Counted from the stretch's first letter, positions 44,669 through 54,122 are shown. The stretch: DNA of 64,000 nt from Noviherbaspirillum sp. L7-7A (GCF_019052805.1 NZ_JAHQRJ010000001.1:3782001-3846000), one strand, 5' to 3'. A program made the numbers and translations. Notes: generated by a model from the sequence alone, not told the origin.

Positions 44669-46366
44669 ATGAAATCTCTCCTGAAGCTCGTTAAGCGCCC
44701 GCTCGCGTTCATCGCCTGCTTTTCTTTTTTCACCAACCTGCTGTTGCTGGCCCCGGCGCTATTCATGCTGCAGGTCTTTGACCGTGTGCTAACCAGCCAG
44801 AGCCAAGAAACCTTGCTGGTGCTGTTGCTTGGCATGGCGATTGCGCTTAGCCTGTCACTGCTGCTCGACTACCTGCGTAGCCGCTTGCAGGGTGTGGCTG
44901 GCAACATGGTGGCCGAGCAACTCTCGCCAATAGTGGCGCGTGTGATGCTTGCCCGTTCGGCCAACAATGCCGGGCAGGGAAGTGCCGAAGGCTTGCGCGA
45001 TGTCGCTGCGCTGCGCAACTTGCTGTCTGCACAAGGGCTACTGGCTATCTTCGATACACCATGGGCAGTGGTCTATGTCGCGGTAATCTGGCTCGCCCAT
45101 CCAGTGCTAGGCATGGCTGCTCTAGCTGCCTGCGTGCTGATGCTTGCCCTGGCCATACTCAATGACAGAATCACTCGCAAGAACATCGAGGCGCTGCAGC
45201 AGGAAGCAGCAAAGTCTACTCGCTACCTTGAAGCTTCAATGCAAAATGCTGAAGTGGTGCAGTCGCTCGGCATGGGCGGCGCGCTGATTTCGAATTGGCG
45301 CCAGCTTAATGCGAAAGTCACGGCATTGCAGCGACCCACCGCCCAGAAGTCAGTGGCCATGGCCGCCGCCACCCGGGCCACCCGGCAGATGGTGCAGGTG
45401 CTGATGCAGGCACTGGGCGCTTATCTTGTCATTACAGGCGAAGGCACTGCAGGCATCCTGGTAGCGACAACTATTCTGTTGGGCAAGGCCCTGTCGCCAG
45501 TCGAGCAAATCGTTGGCAGCTGGCGTGTACTGGCCGAAGGTCGGCTGGCGTATGCCCGCACCAGTGCTCTGCTCGCCACGGTCGGCAGCCAGCCGGAACG
45601 GATGAAGTTGCCGGCGCCGACCGGCAGGCTGCAGGCCAGCGGCCTGGTCTTCCGGCCGCCAAGGAGCGAGCGCATGATCCTGGCGGGCGTGTCGTTGAGC
45701 CTGGAGCCGGGCGAGGCAATGGCCATCGTAGGCTCCAGCGGCGCCGGCAAGTCGACTCTAGTGCGCCTCCTGACCGGACTCTGGCAGCCGAACGCCGGTG
45801 TGGTGCGTCTCGATGGCGTCGACCTGGCGCAGTGGGACCGGGAAGAGCTGGGCCCATGGTTGGGATACGTGCCGCAGGACGTCGAGCTGTTTGCCGGCAC
45901 GGTCGCGGAAAATATTGCACGGCTGGGAACGGTGGACGCGGAAGCAGTGGTGCGCGCAGCGCAGCGTGCCGGCATCCACGACATGGTGCTGGCTTTGCCT
46001 AATGGATACGACACCGTGATTGGCAGCACTGGCGTGATGCTGTCGCCAGGCCAACGCCAGCGCATCGCCTTGGCGCGCGCGCTGTATGGCGACCCCAAGC
46101 TGCTGGTGCTGGACGAGCCCAATTCCAACCTCGACGGCGCCGGCGAGCTGGCGCTGGGCGAAGCGCTGAAGGCGTTGAAGGGCGAGGTCACGGTGGTCGT
46201 GGTGACTCACCGCAGCACTCTGGTGCAGCACATGGACAAGATGCTGGTACTGGAAGCCGGCCGCGCCCAGCACTACGGCACCGTGGCCGAAGTGCTGCAG
46301 GCAATGCGGCAGCCGGCCGGTGCGCAGGTCGTGGCGATGCCGCGCGCTGCGCAAGGGGCTGCGTAG
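44669..46366 (+). CDS. Type I secretion ABC transporter (PrtD/HlyB-like permease-ATPase)
   Basis: A 565-residue fused permease and ATPase that exports the RTX adhesin with the adjacent adaptor. The N-terminal half has the transmembrane domain starting RPLAFIACFSFFTNLLLLAPALFMLQVFDRVL, typical of the PrtD group, which lacks the C39-like peptidase domain. The ATPase has Walker A GSSGAGKST, signature LSPGQRQRIALARAL and Walker B LLVLDEPNSNLD, followed by the His switch VVVTH. I prefer the ATG at 44669 because the alternative GTG at 44636 is buried in a hairpin. No TolC gene is nearby; the outer-membrane channel must be encoded elsewhere. Confidence 0.92.
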   Translation: MKSLLKLVKRPLAFIACFSFFTNLLLLAPALFMLQVFDRVLTSQSQETLLVLLLGMAIALSLSLLLDYLRSRLQGVAGNMVAEQLSPIVARVMLARSANNAGQGSAEGLRDVAALRNLLSAQGLLAIFDTPWAVVYVAVIWLAHPVLGMAALAACVLMLALAILNDRITRKNIEALQQEAAKSTRYLEASMQNAEVVQSLGMGGALISNWRQLNAKVTALQRPTAQKSVAMAAATRATRQMVQVLMQALGAYLVITGEGTAGILVATTILLGKALSPVEQIVGSWRVLAEGRLAYARTSALLATVGSQPERMKLPAPTGRLQASGLVFRPPRSERMILAGVSLSLEPGEAMAIVGSSGAGKSTLVRLLTGLWQPNAGVVRLDGVDLAQWDREELGPWLGYVPQDVELFAGTVAENIARLGTVDAEAVVRAAQRAGIHDMVLALPNGYDTVIGSTGVMLSPGQRQRIALARALYGDPKLLVLDEPNSNLDGAGELALGEALKALKGEVTVVVVTHRSTLVQHMDKMLVLEAGRAQHYGTVAEVLQAMRQPAGAQVVAMPRAAQGAA

Positions 46367-46415
46367 GCGGCGCCAGCGGATCAACCAGACAAAGTGAAAT
46401 AACGAAGAGAGCAGC

Positions 46416-47753
46416 ATGACAATTTCTATGCGGGCCGATGCGGCCAATGACCATTTAATTCCCCATATCGACGAGGCGCGCAGCTTGGCGCGCTGGGGCG
46501 GTGTGGTCGTACTGGGAGGCCTGTTGCCGGTGCTGGCCTGGATGGCGCTGGCGCCGCTTTCGTCGGCGGTGGTCGCGCCGGCGTATGTCAAGGTCGATCT
46601 GAACCGGCGCCCGGTGCAGCATGCCGAGGGCGGCATCGTGCGCGAGGTGCTGGTGCGCGACGGCCAGCGGGTGCAAAAGGGCGAGCCGCTGCTGGTGCTG
46701 GGCGACGTCGCGGTGGACGCCGACCGGAACCGCTTGGACTACCGGGTGCTGGCCGAGCGCGCCAGCCTGGCGCGGCTGGATGCGGAACAGTCCATGGCAA
46801 AAACCGTGGATTTTCCAGCTGAGGTGTTGGCAGGGGCAAAAACTGATGCACGGCTGCAGGCACAGGTGGCAAAAGAGCAGTCACTGTTTCAGACCCGGCG
46901 TCAGGCCTTGACTGGGCAAGCGGCGCTGCTGCGGTCGCAGCGTGAGAAAATTGCTGAAGAGACAATCTTTCTGCAAGCCCAGATCAAGCAGGCGATGGAA
47001 TCGATGGCATTCCAAAAAAACGATTTGGAGAACAATCGCAAGCTGTTGAAGGATGGATATATCGCGCCCACGCGCATCGCGCAGCTGGAAGGCATAGTGG
47101 CCGATTACGGCGTGAAGCTTGAAGAGCGGCGTTCGGAACTGGCACGCGCTGGACAGCGCATGATCGATACCGATTTGAAAATCCGCTCGCTGGAAAGCGA
47201 ATACCGTCAGCAGGCCAGCGACCAGCTTAAGGTCACTGCCGCACGGGTTTCCGAAATAGAGCAGGAGCAGCGCAAGTCCATCGACGCATCGGCGCGTCAG
47301 GTGATCGTCGCACCCGCGGATGGTGAAGTAATGGATCTGAAATATGCAACACCGGGTGTAGTCATTCCGCCGCGCGAAACGATTGCAGACATCGTGCCGG
47401 ACGACACCCGTCTGCTGACCGAAGCGCGGATCCGCACAGAGGATATCAACCGGGTCCACAAGGGCCAGGAAGCGGATATCCGCTTTACCGCCTTCAAGGC
47501 GCGCACCACACAATTGGTGCATGGCAAGCTGGTCTATGTCTCAGCCGACCGCCTCGTTGATCGGGCCACTAATGTGCCTTACTACACAGCGCTGGTCGAA
47601 GCGGACCCGGCATCGCTGGCATCCGCGGGGGATCTGAAGCTGCTAGCCGGCATGCCGGCCGAAGTGTATGTCAAGGGAGAGGAGCGCACGCCGCTCCAGT
47701 ACCTGGCCGAGCCGGTGACGCAAGTGCTGCGACGCGCCGCGCGGGAACGCTGA
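46416..47753 (+). CDS. Type I secretion membrane-fusion protein (HlyD/PrtE family)
   Basis: A 445-residue periplasmic adaptor. It has one N-terminal membrane helix (about residues 27-48), the biotinyl-lipoyl-like half motif VQHAEGGIVREVLVRDGQRVQKGEPLLVL, a long coiled-coil region (about 110-285) and the second half, ARQVIVAPADGEVMDLKYATPGVVIPP. It ends with the beta-barrel part LLAGMPAEVYVKGEERTPLQYLAEPV. It lies 49 bases after the ABC transporter and completes the inner-membrane part of the secretion machine. Confidence 0.92.
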   Translation: MTISMRADAANDHLIPHIDEARSLARWGGVVVLGGLLPVLAWMALAPLSSAVVAPAYVKVDLNRRPVQHAEGGIVREVLVRDGQRVQKGEPLLVLGDVAVDADRNRLDYRVLAERASLARLDAEQSMAKTVDFPAEVLAGAKTDARLQAQVAKEQSLFQTRRQALTGQAALLRSQREKIAEETIFLQAQIKQAMESMAFQKNDLENNRKLLKDGYIAPTRIAQLEGIVADYGVKLEERRSELARAGQRMIDTDLKIRSLESEYRQQASDQLKVTAARVSEIEQEQRKSIDASARQVIVAPADGEVMDLKYATPGVVIPPRETIADIVPDDTRLLTEARIRTEDINRVHKGQEADIRFTAFKARTTQLVHGKLVYVSADRLVDRATNVPYYTALVEADPASLASAGDLKLLAGMPAEVYVKGEERTPLQYLAEPVTQVLRRAARER

Positions 47754-47798
47754 GCCGTCGAAAGCCAAGGCGTCGCGGAGAACGGTCTCCTAACGCCG

Positions 47799-47987
47799 TT
47801 AGGACGTGACCTCTTCCGCTAGGACGGGTTCTAAACGACAGAAATTTCCCTTGGTAGCGCTATACCACGCGGCGAATAGATCGCGTTCAAGCGCTAACCT
47901 GCGCATTTCCTCTCTCTGAACCTGCACCAGTTCCTCAAGCTTAGCCAGCCGGTTAAGTAGGGTATCTGTGCGTTTGTCTATTTCCAT
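47799..47987 (-). CDS. Small predicted coiled-coil protein
   Basis: A possible 62-residue acidic/basic helical protein: MEIDKRTDTLLNRLAKLEELVQVQREEMRRLALERDLF has a clear heptad pattern, followed by AAWYSATKGNF. I do not recognise the family. The frame is open further upstream, but the helical region begins at ATG 47987. Support is limited to the regular composition; no strong ribosome site is seen. It lies convergent to the secretion adaptor. Confidence 0.4.
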   Translation of the reverse strand: MEIDKRTDTLLNRLAKLEELVQVQREEMRRLALERDLFAAWYSATKGNFCRLEPVLAEEVTS

Positions 47988-48278
47988 GCTGTGTTTCGAT
48001 TTATTGTCCCGCGGGCGGGCAGTATATTGGGCGCGCCTCGGAGCGGCGCAGTCAACGCGATGGACGCTTGCGAAAATCGACACTGTGATGGTTGACGCGT
48101 TCAGGTCAACAGGGCATCGATGTCGATGATCCGGCGACACAAGCTTCAGAAATTCCCCTTATTTCATCACCAGGCAGGGGTAGTAGATTTAAGTATTGCC
48201 CACTAATGCCGTAAAAAAGCATTGGGCCACGGCGTTCAGGCCGCGACGATAACAATAGAGAACCTGCAAAGATACTCC

Positions 48279-49400
48279 ATGCCAGCCGCTACACAGGCTT
48301 TCAAAGAGCATTACAAACGCTACCTCAGATACGTCCTGCCAGACACGGAACACGCTCCGCCGGAACAGGCGATGGTAGTCACGACTCTAGTTAATGTGTC
48401 CTTGCTGGCAGCATTACTGGTGCCGGCTTTCGTTGTTGAATATGCCCTGGTACAGATGTGGCGTCTCGTAGTGCCGCTTTCCGTCGCTGGGGTAATCATG
48501 GTGGTGACACCGTTGATCTACCGCTGCAGCCAGTCAATGTCTTTGGCGCGTGAACTGTTTATCGCCTCGCTGTTTAGCTTCAAATTGTGGGAATGCGTGG
48601 TATTTGGCGACGTGGTATCTCCTGGCGCGGTATGGTTCGTTACCATGCCGCTGCTTGCGATCATGCTGGGGAGCGTCCGCTCTGCGGTCGCCTGGCTCGT
48701 GATTACGAACATGGCGATGATTTTGACGCACCTGTTGCTCGGCAACAGCGTGGTGTTTCCTATTGCGTCGACGGAAAACCCACACTTCCTGTATATCTTC
48801 AGCCATATCGGCGCTTCCTTCTCCATTGCTATTTTTTTGCTCATTGTCGAAAGTGCGCGTCGCCGCGCATTCCACCGCCTGAAGATTGCAAACGAGATCA
48901 TCAGCAACCTGGCGATTCGTGATGCGCTAACCGGCGTCTACAATCGCCGCCATATCGTCAGTGAAATCAACCGTGCCGAAGATGCCGCAGACAGCTTTTC
49001 TGTCTGCCTGCTGGACCTGGACCACTTCAAGCGCATCAATGACAACCATGGCCACGCGGTGGGCGACCTAGTACTGCAGAGGGTAGCCGGGGCCGTTCAG
49101 GACGAAATCCGCCAGAGCGACTGCTTCGGGCGTTACGGTGGCGAAGAGTTTCTGTTGTTACTGAAGGATGCACACCTGGCAGGCAGCAAGCAGCTTCTGG
49201 AACGGATACGCGAGCGCATAGAAGCGCTGGAAATCGAGGAGATGGAAAACTGCTCCCGCATCACGATATCGGGCGGTGTTGCGCAATACCGGCCGGGAGA
49301 ATCCAGTAGCGAGACAATCAATCGCGCCGACCAGGCGCTGTATGCCGCCAAGGCGGCCGGGCGCAATCGCATCATCTTCGAAAGCGCCAATCAGCTGTAG
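48279..49400 (+). CDS. Membrane diguanylate cyclase (GGDEF)
   Basis: A 373-residue c-di-GMP synthase. Residues about 30-210 contain six hydrophobic helices of a membrane sensor, followed by the GGDEF domain starting at IRDALTGVYNRRHI. The active-site motif is GGEEF (287-291), with LDLDHFKRINDNHGHAVGD upstream. The product-inhibition site RxxD is present as Arg278-Asp281, five residues before GGEEF. An active, feedback-regulated enzyme is predicted. It lies upstream of a PgaC-like polysaccharide synthase, a type of enzyme often activated by c-di-GMP. The start at ATG 48279 is a choice; the open frame extends to 48222. Confidence 0.92.
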   Translation: MPAATQAFKEHYKRYLRYVLPDTEHAPPEQAMVVTTLVNVSLLAALLVPAFVVEYALVQMWRLVVPLSVAGVIMVVTPLIYRCSQSMSLARELFIASLFSFKLWECVVFGDVVSPGAVWFVTMPLLAIMLGSVRSAVAWLVITNMAMILTHLLLGNSVVFPIASTENPHFLYIFSHIGASFSIAIFLLIVESARRRAFHRLKIANEIISNLAIRDALTGVYNRRHIVSEINRAEDAADSFSVCLLDLDHFKRINDNHGHAVGDLVLQRVAGAVQDEIRQSDCFGRYGGEEFLLLLKDAHLAGSKQLLERIRERIEALEIEEMENCSRITISGGVAQYRPGESSSETINRADQALYAAKAAGRNRIIFESANQL

Positions 49401-49760
49401 ATGAGCAGTGGTAAAAGTGGCAAGACACATATCGAAGTAAAGACGTTATCACGTCGTCATGTCATCACCGTACCGGCAGGCAGATTGCGATGCGCTGTCT
49501 GGAAGTACGTCGCTCCTTTTTCCTCCTTCAAAACCCTTCTACCACCGGGTAGCAGCGGTGCAGTCCATGCTCGTCCCTTCCTTTTCAATCTATCAATACC
49601 TTGCCACGACTGTTGCGAGATGACATGTCCTTTGCTGGATTTGCGTTGCTTTAGAGAAAATACTGGTTTAGTTCCTTGTGGAAATATGATACAAGGAAAC
49701 AAAACTGAGGTGCGCTGGTCTCTATGCGCCCTATCAGGTTGGAATTGGAGCGTAACAGTT
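49401..49760. other. Intergenic region before the polysaccharide synthase
   Basis: The frame of the downstream gene is open through this stretch, but the encoded peptide is irregular and the good ribosome site (GGAG at 49747-49750) lies before ATG 49761. I treat it as a leader or promoter region. No strong promoter or riboswitch was recognised. Confidence 0.45.
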
Positions 49761-51242
49761 ATGAAAACTGCGGTCGAAAAAAATCTCAAAGAAACGCAAC
49801 TGCCCCCTTTGTCCTACAAGGCAGAGGCGCTGGACCTGCTCGCGCCGCAAGACCAGACACAACCGACTGCGCACCCTCTGCAGCTAGACACGCAACCGCT
49901 CGAAAGGCCGGCGGCGCCAGCCGCATCCGAGCGGAAATTCTATTTGTCAGTTCGGACCAAGTTCGCCATCACCGTGGTCTTCTCCTTGCTGTGGGCGGCG
50001 CTGTCGGTCTATCTCTCGCAGCCATGGACTCGTGATCTGGCCGCCTATATCGGCTACCCGCTGGCCTACACCATCATCGCCGGCATCGCCATCATTCCCG
50101 GCTTTATGAATGCCTTCATGGTGGCCGCCCTGATGCTGGACCGGCGGCCGCCGCGCGCACCGCTGCAAGCGCTCTATCCGCCGCTGTCGATCCTGATCGC
50201 GGCCTACAAGGAAGAGGAAAGCATCCTGGGCACACTGGAAAGCGTTGCCAAGCAGGGCTATCCCGGCAGGCTGCAGGTCATCGTGATCAATGACGGCTCG
50301 CCGGATCGGACCGCCGAGCTGGTGCGCGGCGCGCAGGCTGACTATCCCTGGCTGGAACTGGTCGACCTGGAAAAGAACGCCGGCAAGGCCAATGCGCTGA
50401 ACCAGGGCCTGAAGCAGGCCAGGCATTCGCTGGTGCTCACCGTCGATGGCGATTCCTATCTGTACAAGGATGCGCTGAAGAACATTGTCGAGCGCTACAT
50501 CAACGATCCGGCCAATACGGCCGCGGTGGCCGGCTGCATCCTGGTGCGCAACTCACGTTTGAACTGGCTGGCCAAGGCGCAGGAATGGGACTACTTCCAT
50601 GGCATTGCCTGCATCAAGCGCATCCAGTCGCTGTTCCAGGGCACTCTGGTGGCGCAGGGTGCGTTCTCGCTCTACCGCAAGGCGGTGCTGGAGGAGGCCG
50701 GTGGCTGGCCCGAATGCGTCGGCGAGGATATCGTGCTGACCTGGGCCATCCTGAAGAAAGGCTACCGCGTCGGCTTTTGCGAGGATGCCTGCGCCTTCAC
50801 CAATGTGCCCACCACGCTGTCGCAGTTCATCCGGCAAAGACAGCGCTGGTCGCGCGGCATGATCGAAGCCTTCAAGCAGCATCCGCAAATCCTCGTGACG
50901 CCACGGCTGTCGACCTTCTTCGTCTACTGGAATGTGCTGTTCCCGCTGCTCGACCTGATCTTCACCATCGTTTTCCTGCCCGGCTTGGTGGCCGCGCTGC
51001 TGGGCTATTATTTCATCGCCGGGCCGATGACGCTGGTGCTGCTGCCGCTGGCGGGGCTGATCAATATCCTGATGTTCTCCATCGGCCGCAAGATGTTCGA
51101 CGCCAATGGACTGATCGTCCGGCGTAACATTGCAGGCTTTTTGATTTACACGCTCGCCTACAGCGTATTCCTGCAACCTGCCTGCCTTCTGGGCTACCTT
51201 TCCGAAATGCTTGAATTGAAAAAGAGTTGGGGCACGAAATAA
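49761..51242 (+). CDS. Processive GT2 polysaccharide synthase (PgaC/HmsR-like)
   Basis: A 493-residue membrane glycosyltransferase that should polymerise an activated sugar while extruding the chain. It has two N-terminal helices (about 60-115), then the GT-A domain: LSILIAAYKEEESI, Asp178 in INDGS, DGD (Asp229, Asp231), GED (Asp323) and the processivity motif QRQRW (359-363). Three C-terminal helices follow. This D, D, D, QxxRW layout is that of poly-N-acetylglucosamine synthases and related enzymes; the exact sugar is not decided. No PgaB deacetylase, PgaD or PilZ domain is adjacent. Its stop overlaps the ATG of the next gene (TAATG), so the two are translationally coupled. Confidence 0.88.
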   Translation: MKTAVEKNLKETQLPPLSYKAEALDLLAPQDQTQPTAHPLQLDTQPLERPAAPAASERKFYLSVRTKFAITVVFSLLWAALSVYLSQPWTRDLAAYIGYPLAYTIIAGIAIIPGFMNAFMVAALMLDRRPPRAPLQALYPPLSILIAAYKEEESILGTLESVAKQGYPGRLQVIVINDGSPDRTAELVRGAQADYPWLELVDLEKNAGKANALNQGLKQARHSLVLTVDGDSYLYKDALKNIVERYINDPANTAAVAGCILVRNSRLNWLAKAQEWDYFHGIACIKRIQSLFQGTLVAQGAFSLYRKAVLEEAGGWPECVGEDIVLTWAILKKGYRVGFCEDACAFTNVPTTLSQFIRQRQRWSRGMIEAFKQHPQILVTPRLSTFFVYWNVLFPLLDLIFTIVFLPGLVAALLGYYFIAGPMTLVLLPLAGLINILMFSIGRKMFDANGLIVRRNIAGFLIYTLAYSVFLQPACLLGYLSEMLELKKSWGTK

Positions 51243-52198
51243 TGGGTACGACAATGTGCCGTCGCAGTTTTTCCGTTTTGTTCATGAGCCTGGGCATGCA
51301 TGCGGCTGGCGCCCTGGCAACCGATGCCGAGCCGTCCACGCCCACCATGGCGGCCGGACCGACGTTTTTTGCGTCCAATGACAATGAACATTTCAACACC
51401 CGCAGGACGGGCGTCGATTTCTTCCCGTCGCTGCAGGCGCAGGATGCGGCCACTGGCGTGCGTTACCGCCATCATGACTTCAGCCAGGACGGCTGGTCCA
51501 GGAGCGGGGAGCAGCTGGCGCTGGCGGCCAGGGGGCCGCTGACAGCCGGCGTGCGCAGCTGGCAGCTGGAAGCGGGCGCGATGTCGCAGGGCGGCCATAC
51601 GCTGCTGACGGCCGATGGCAGCTACCTGCTGCCGATTGCGAAGGGCACGTCGGCAGAGTTCTTCATCAACCGCGACTTTGTCGAAACCAGGACCGCGCTC
51701 GACCGGGGCATCCATTTCACCTTCGTCGGCGGCAGCCTGGAGCATCAGCCGCATCCCAAGGTCACCCTGATCGGCACCCTGGGTTACCAGGACTTCAGCG
51801 ACGACAACCACCGCAGGCATGCGCGCTTCAGGGCGGTGTTCCAGCCCGACCTCGACCTCGGCCTGACCTTCCAGTACCGCTTCCGCCATTACGACAGCAC
51901 GCCCAATGAAAGCCGGCGCGGCTATTTCAATCCCGAGCGCTACCAGGAAAACATGCTGCTGGCCGGATGGCGCTACCGTTCCAGCGGCTGGGTCGGCAGC
52001 GTTCTGGCCGGCGCCGGCACGCAAAGCATTGCCGAGACGCCGAGCGGGCCATCGCGCCTGCTGGAGTTTGGCCTCAGCAGCCCGCTGGCCGGGCAGCAGC
52101 GGCTGGACCTTAGGGCAGGGTATCTGCGCACGGCCTCGTTTGGCGGGCCGGATTACCAGTACCGGTACATTCAGGCGAACTGGGTGATCCGGTTCTGA
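51242..52198 (+). CDS. Outer-membrane beta-barrel candidate coupled to the polysaccharide synthase
   Basis: A 318-residue exported protein that I cannot assign to a named family. It has a signal peptide (residues 1-27, ending GALATDA), then many alternating polar/aromatic strands (GVRYRHHDFS, LTFQYRFRHYDS, MLLAGWRYRSSGW), and ends in an aromatic residue (WVIRF), the usual signal for outer-membrane barrel insertion. Overlap with the synthase stop suggests that it forms the export channel for that glycan, in the place of the PgaA porin, although it lacks a TPR domain. A terminator follows at 52245. Confidence 0.65.
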   Translation: MGTTMCRRSFSVLFMSLGMHAAGALATDAEPSTPTMAAGPTFFASNDNEHFNTRRTGVDFFPSLQAQDAATGVRYRHHDFSQDGWSRSGEQLALAARGPLTAGVRSWQLEAGAMSQGGHTLLTADGSYLLPIAKGTSAEFFINRDFVETRTALDRGIHFTFVGGSLEHQPHPKVTLIGTLGYQDFSDDNHRRHARFRAVFQPDLDLGLTFQYRFRHYDSTPNESRRGYFNPERYQENMLLAGWRYRSSGWVGSVLAGAGTQSIAETPSGPSRLLEFGLSSPLAGQQRLDLRAGYLRTASFGGPDYQYRYIQANWVIRF

Positions 52199-52244
52199 GC
52201 GAAGCGGTATGCATATCTAGATAACGATGCGTTTTAAAGACAAG

Positions 52245-52272
52245 AAAGCCCACTAAGCTCAGCGGGCTTTTT
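52245..52272 (+). terminator. Rho-independent terminator after the synthase-barrel operon
   Basis: Stem AAAGCCC / GGGCTTT with an inner CT/AG pair, followed by TTT, about 47 bases after the barrel stop. Confidence 0.75.
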
Positions 52273-52404
52273 GTAGTGGGTGCAGCCTATTCAGGCTGCG
52301 CTGAAAAACCGTTTTGGCCGAGTCTGCATGCGGGTGAGGCCGTGGCATTTGCAAGGTACGGTTGGTGTCATATTCATTCCCCTGCAAATTTTGATGAGGC
52401 CGAA

Positions 52405-52695
52405 ATGGACCCGAGTCATCATTCCGGAAAGGCCGCATCGGCACAACGACAAGATTTCTACTTCCGGGACCACCTCAATCTGAACCATCCGCTCATCGTG
52501 CTAGCGAAGCTAATCGACTGAAATGCCATCGACCAGGTCGTCTATGAGGCCATGGTGCCATGGTGCCCCAAGCATCGTGGCCCGCCCTTGCGGCCGCGCC
52601 TGGTCGCAGGTCTGCTCTACTTGCAACACACCTTCGATCTAGCCGATGAAGAAGTCGTGTGGGGCTGGGTAGAGAATCCGTCTGAGCGCGCCGGG
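52405..52695 (+). pseudogene. IS5-like transposase, N-terminal fragment with a stop codon
   Basis: A frame from ATG 52405 reads DFYFRDHLNLNHPLIVLAKLID, stop (TGA 52519-52521, where Trp is expected), then NAIDQVVYEAMVP and PRLVAGLLYLQHTFDLADEEVVWGWVENP. This is the N-terminal domain of IS5-type DDE transposases. The frame ends abruptly near 52695, where unrelated sequence begins. A further piece of such a transposase lies at 53040-53215. Confidence 0.72.
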
Positions 52696-52699
52696 AAAC

Positions 52700-53035
52700 C
52701 GGCAAGGTGCAGGTAGTTAAAGTCCACTGCGATGAAGGTTTAGCGAACCACATCGGCCCCGAGCCGTGCGTGGTTGCCCGTGAGCGCGGCTACTAAGCGT
52801 CGGTAGGAGTGCATATAGGCCAGCCATGGAGCCACGAAATGGTTTATTTCCAGGATGCCGACGTACTTCAGTATGCGGAAGTCAATACGTACGGGCGTGC
52901 TATCGCCATTGTCTGACGGTCCGGCGTGGTCGAAGGCCCTGGCATGGCTTGGTGAACTGCTGGGCGCACCCGCCGCATCCTGTAGCAACGGCCCAAAGAC
53001 AAGAACAAGCTGTCTGCGTTGCATGCACCAGAAGT
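52700..53035 (+). other. Unassigned insert inside the IS5-like remnant; possible group II intron-associated fragment
   Basis: This stretch separates two IS5-like transposase pieces. In one + frame it reads VKVHCDEGLANHIGPEPC, resembling short multicopy reading frames that I associate with the neighbourhood of group II intron reverse transcriptases; stops follow. No reverse-transcriptase domain is present. The assignment is from memory of a motif and is weak. Confidence 0.3.
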
Positions 53036-53039
53036 CGGG

Positions 53040-53215
53040 TGCATTAGCAAGGCAAGGCGCGCGTGCGCTACGAGTTTGGCGTCAAGGGGTTGATCGTGGC
53101 GACGTTGAAGGAGGGCCTGGTGGTCGGGGCGCGCTCCATGCCGGGCAATCCCTACGATGGCTACACGCCGCACGAAGCGCTGGAGCAGCTTCGAGGCTCG
53201 CAACAATGGTTAGCG
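53040..53215 (+). pseudogene. IS5-like transposase, internal/C-terminal fragment
   Basis: The frame reads VRYEFGVKGLIVATLKEGLVVGARSMPGNPYDGYTPHEALEQL, a conserved block of IS5-type transposases that contains one catalytic-domain segment. The central part with the first catalytic Asp and the end are missing. A short piece reading GLHLLVDSTGIKM at 54181-54228 may be yet another fragment of such a transposase. Confidence 0.7.
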
Positions 53216-53245
53216 ATAGGGAGGGACACAACAAGCCCCTCAATT

Positions 53246-53264
53246 CTGTCGAAAATTCTTACAG
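53246..53264 (+). promoter_or_regulatory. Enhancer-like dyad (copy 2) upstream of PEP-CTERM gene
   Basis: CTGTCGAAAATTCTTACAG, with perfect CTGT/ACAG ends, starts 80 bases before the first G of the -24 element at 53326. It shares CTGTCGA and TTACA with the copies at 13225 and 54715. Confidence 0.78.
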
Positions 53265-53324
53265 AAAACATTTTTAATAAGAAATATTTGTTTTAAGTAA
53301 CTGTTTATGAAGAGAATTATTTAC

Positions 53325-53340
53325 TGGAACAAACATTGCT
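53325..53340 (+). promoter_or_regulatory. Sigma-54 (RpoN) -24/-12 promoter, PEP-CTERM gene 2
   Basis: TGGAACAAACATTGCT matches TGGCAC-N5-TTGCW with one mismatch and correct GG-to-GC spacing. It lies 52 bases before the start codon. Confidence 0.85.
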
Positions 53341-53391
53341 TACAGAATGCATTGATCAGATAAACAATCACCACCTTACAGGGAAACGAAA

Positions 53392-54075
53392 ATGAACATC
53401 TCGAAAATCAAAAATGTCTTGGCTACCGGCGGTTTCGTTCTCGCGTCGCTGGCAGGAAGCACTGCAGCAAACGCCAGTGTAATTTACGAGTTTTCTAACG
53501 CAGGTCTGTATGGCACTACCAGTGCAAACGCGACCGGAATTTTTGCAACGGCAGAGTTCACTGATGTTGTAAACGGCGTGCAGTTAGTAATGAAGGTGCT
53601 CAGCAGTCTTAGTCCTAGCCAGTATGTAAATGACTGGGCCTTCAACCTGAACACCACAGGTAATACGTCAATCAGCACCGTTACTTCAAAAGGAGGCGTC
53701 AGCGCGCCGACAGTTACGAAGACGCTCGATAACGACAGCTTTGGAAACGCGAGCAACAGCGGCTTATTCGATCTCGTTTTCAATTTTGCCGCTTCCGGCT
53801 CTAACAAGGATCTCAGCCAGAATGGGTCGTCAACCTATTTGATCACAGGCACGAATCTTAGCTCGGACGACTTCCTCATTGCGAACAGCAAGAATATTTA
53901 TGCGTCCATTCAAGTCGAAGGAGGCAATACGAACAATACCTATATCCGACAGGTCAATTCGGGTGGCGTCGCGAGCGCCGCCGTGCCTGAGCCGACCATG
54001 GTGGCACTGATGGGTCTCGGTCTGCTGGGCTTCGCTGCAGCACGCCGTAAGTCAGCAAAAACCAAGAACGCATAA
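53392..54075 (+). CDS. PEP-CTERM surface protein 2
   Basis: A 227-residue exported protein of unknown specific function. It has a Sec signal peptide (residues 1-28, ending TAANA), a Ser/Thr/Asn-rich beta-type body and a C-terminal sorting tail: VPEP near residue 198, hydrophobic helix, then ARRKSAKTKNA. It should be processed by an exosortase encoded outside this window. A ribosome site (AGGGAAACGAAA) precedes the ATG. A sigma-54 promoter and the shared dyad lie upstream and a strong terminator directly downstream, so it is a self-contained transcription unit. Confidence 0.87.
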   Translation: MNISKIKNVLATGGFVLASLAGSTAANASVIYEFSNAGLYGTTSANATGIFATAEFTDVVNGVQLVMKVLSSLSPSQYVNDWAFNLNTTGNTSISTVTSKGGVSAPTVTKTLDNDSFGNASNSGLFDLVFNFAASGSNKDLSQNGSSTYLITGTNLSSDDFLIANSKNIYASIQVEGGNTNNTYIRQVNSGGVASAAVPEPTMVALMGLGLLGFAAARRKSAKTKNA

Positions 54076-54095
54076 AAGCCCTACCTGCATGTTTG

Positions 54096-54122
54096 AAGCC
54101 CGTCACGAGCGGGCTTTTTTTC
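54096..54122 (+). terminator. Rho-independent terminator after PEP-CTERM gene 2
   Basis: Stem AAGCCCG / CGGGCTT followed by a run of T, 20 bases after the stop. Confidence 0.88.
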
